Assembly: GCA_964528095.1 (NCBI GenBank)
Contig: CAZGSG010000280.1
Coordinates: 1-7,714, forward strand
DNA: 7,714 nt
Direction of reading: 5' to 3'
Origin: CAZGSG01 sp964528095
GTDB taxonomy: Bacteria > Bacteroidota > Bacteroidia > Chitinophagales > Chitinophagaceae
This document shows positions 6,460-7,714 of the stretch, one piece after another. A model generated the notes under the pieces. That model ran no database searches, was not told where the DNA came from, and saw only the letters and a list, made by a program, of their open reading frames with translations. Numbering within the stretch: the stretch's first letter is position 1; each line of letters starts with the position of its first letter. Position numbers and translations under genes: made by a program.

Positions 6460-6486
6460 TATTGCTGCGAATTTCACCAGCGGTCT

Positions 6487-7608
6487 ATGTTTAAAAATCT
6501 ATTCTTTTTCGTCTCATTTTGCTGTATTGGTTCAGTTGCATTTGCACAACAGTATGCTCCATTCGACCAGATCCGTAAGTATACGGATACCACGAAACCC
6601 AATAAACAGGATTCATCATTTTCTTACCTGACAAACAGGCTGGGGAACGAATTGCATTACCTGTATCCGCTATACCAGGCTATTGGTTGGGAATCAAAGT
6701 TTAAAAAGCTGCAAGGTGAAAAATCTTTTTATGAGAATTTTGCGCAGTTTCTTTCTTTTCTCGGAGATACGAAGAAGGCAATCGAATACGGGGTACGATC
6801 GTATGATAGCCTGCCAAAAGATGCCAGGGAATATATTGATCAACATATCAACGAAATCAAGAACCTGCAGTCGATCAATGCCGCCAGTTTTATTACAGGT
6901 AATGCGATGCGTGCACAGGTAGTGATGATCAATGAGGCACATGACAAACCTGTTCACCGCGCATTCACGTATAGTTTGCTTGAAGAGTTGTATAAAGAAG
7001 GATTTCGTTATTTCGCTATGGAAATGTTTAATAACTATTCCACCCATTCATTGGAAGAGGTTAATCTTCAAACTGGCTTTTATACCAATGAGCCCGTAGC
7101 AGCGGAACTGGTGCGAAAAGCGATCGCATTGGGTTATACCCTGGTTTCTTATGAAGACACGATGGCAATGAAACACACAGGTTCCCAGCGTGATTCAGCA
7201 CAGGCGGCAAATTTATACGAAGTGATCAAAAGAGATAAATCCGCAAAGATATTGGTGCATGCGGGCTATGGTCATATTTCGGAAGCCGTGATAGGGACTG
7301 AATACATACCGATGGCTGTGGCCTTTAAAAAGATCAGTAATATCGATCCGCTAACGATCAATCAGACCGTTTTCACAGAAGGCAGCAGTTTTGAATATGG
7401 CAGGATCTTTTATGAACGATTAATGAAAAAGATCACGATAGATGAGCCGGTCGTTTTATTACAAAATCGAAAGCCGTTTTCGCTGATCGAACAAAATGGA
7501 TATGATATATGGGTAGTACATCCGCCTTCCATATATAAGAATAACAGGCCCACCTGGGGTTCATTGAATGGCGTAAGAAAAGAGGTGTCCATTTCACCTC
7601 CCGAATAA
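6487..7608 (+). CDS. Secreted EreA/ChaN-like (TIKI superfamily) protein
   Basis: The protein has 373 residues. A typical Sec signal peptide covers residues 1-20 (hydrophobic core then SVAFA before QQ). Residues about 81-110 (LGDTKKAIEYGVRSYDSLP) look like one TPR-type helix pair. From about 143 onward it has the layout of the erythromycin esterase/ChaN/TIKI superfamily: VVMINEAHDKPVHR (145-158) in place of the usual GExH motif, a helix, YFAMEMF with Glu179, SYED (221-224), RDSAQAANL (235-243, the RDxxxAxNL-like helix) and HAGYGHISE (258-266). The acidic and His residues in these motifs are the expected metal or catalytic positions by analogy. Members include macrolide esterases, haem-uptake proteins and metalloproteases, so the substrate cannot be named, and I would not call it a resistance gene. 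It stands 112 nt after the DUF1501 gene and may be transcribed separately. Confidence 0.7.
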   Translation: MFKNLFFFVSFCCIGSVAFAQQYAPFDQIRKYTDTTKPNKQDSSFSYLTNRLGNELHYLYPLYQAIGWESKFKKLQGEKSFYENFAQFLSFLGDTKKAIEYGVRSYDSLPKDAREYIDQHINEIKNLQSINAASFITGNAMRAQVVMINEAHDKPVHRAFTYSLLEELYKEGFRYFAMEMFNNYSTHSLEEVNLQTGFYTNEPVAAELVRKAIALGYTLVSYEDTMAMKHTGSQRDSAQAANLYEVIKRDKSAKILVHAGYGHISEAVIGTEYIPMAVAFKKISNIDPLTINQTVFTEGSSFEYGRIFYERLMKKITIDEPVVLLQNRKPFSLIEQNGYDIWVVHPPSIYKNNRPTWGSLNGVRKEVSISPPE

Positions 7609-7714
7609 AATGCATTCCTGATCCAGGCATATTATTCAAAGGAATATGATCCCGCAAACCCGGAGGCGGCCATACCCGCTGATCAGACCTATCTTCGTTC
7701 GGATTATGGTTATT
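7609..7714. other. Unresolved 3' end, possible start of a downstream gene
   Basis: An ATG at 7646 opens a frame to the window edge (23 codons, beginning MIPQTRRRPYPL and turning hydrophobic), which could be the start of a membrane protein. An aaagga sequence lies upstream but only two bases from the ATG, too close for a normal ribosome binding site. One other + strand frame and at least one - strand frame are also open, so no gene can be called. A 6-bp inverted repeat (7628-7633 with 7643-7648) overlaps the ATG. Confidence 0.25.

Noticed and set aside
6694..7047. 117-codon open frame on the minus strand inside the EreA/ChaN-like gene
   Set aside because: It is fully covered by a gene with clear family motifs on the + strand, and its own translation shows no recognisable family.
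6487..7608. Macrolide resistance gene (erythromycin esterase)
   Set aside because: Only the general superfamily layout is visible; the signal peptide, TPR-like part and altered first motif do not support a specific macrolide esterase.

Overview
The window looks like chromosomal DNA of a Bacteroidota bacterium, most likely near the Chitinophagaceae. This rests on the gene families present (paired DUF1800 and DUF1501 proteins, a DUF4349 lipoprotein, a cysteine-free CobB-like sirtuin), the near absence of Shine-Dalgarno sequences, a TAnnTTTG-type -7 element in front of one gene, and AT-rich intergenic hairpins built from aattcaaaa/ttttgaatt words. I see no rRNA, tRNA, CRISPR array, transposase, integrase or phage gene. 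The assignment is by pattern recognition only.

Layout: all seven supported genes lie on the + strand. From the left: the 3' part of an EVE-domain gene cut by the window edge; a 439-bp gene-free stretch with two strong hairpins; a small membrane-anchored lipocalin-like protein; a DUF4349 lipoprotein with a C-terminal membrane helix; a class III (CobB/SIRT5-like) sirtuin; an AT-rich hairpin that probably ends its transcript; a DUF1800 protein followed after 14 nt by a DUF1501 protein; a secreted EreA/ChaN-like (TIKI superfamily) protein; and about 100 bp of unresolved sequence.

How the genes work together: only the DUF1800-DUF1501 pair is a convincing functional unit. The DUF1501 protein has a Tat-like leader and a C-terminal domain resembling a type IX secretion sorting domain. 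The DUF1800 protein starts with a twin-arginine-like motif but has no hydrophobic core after it. The lipocalin-like and DUF4349 genes may be co-transcribed (72-nt gap, no clear terminator) and are both envelope proteins. The sirtuin and EVE protein look like stand-alone housekeeping or regulatory genes; nothing supports a defence island.

The observations most worth a second look are the sirtuin with substitutions at two normally invariant positions (the Asn of TQN and the Gly of WFGE), the tandem hairpins after the EVE gene, the related hairpin design after the sirtuin, and the mismatched export signals of the DUF1800/DUF1501 pair. I did not find a clear-cut new system.
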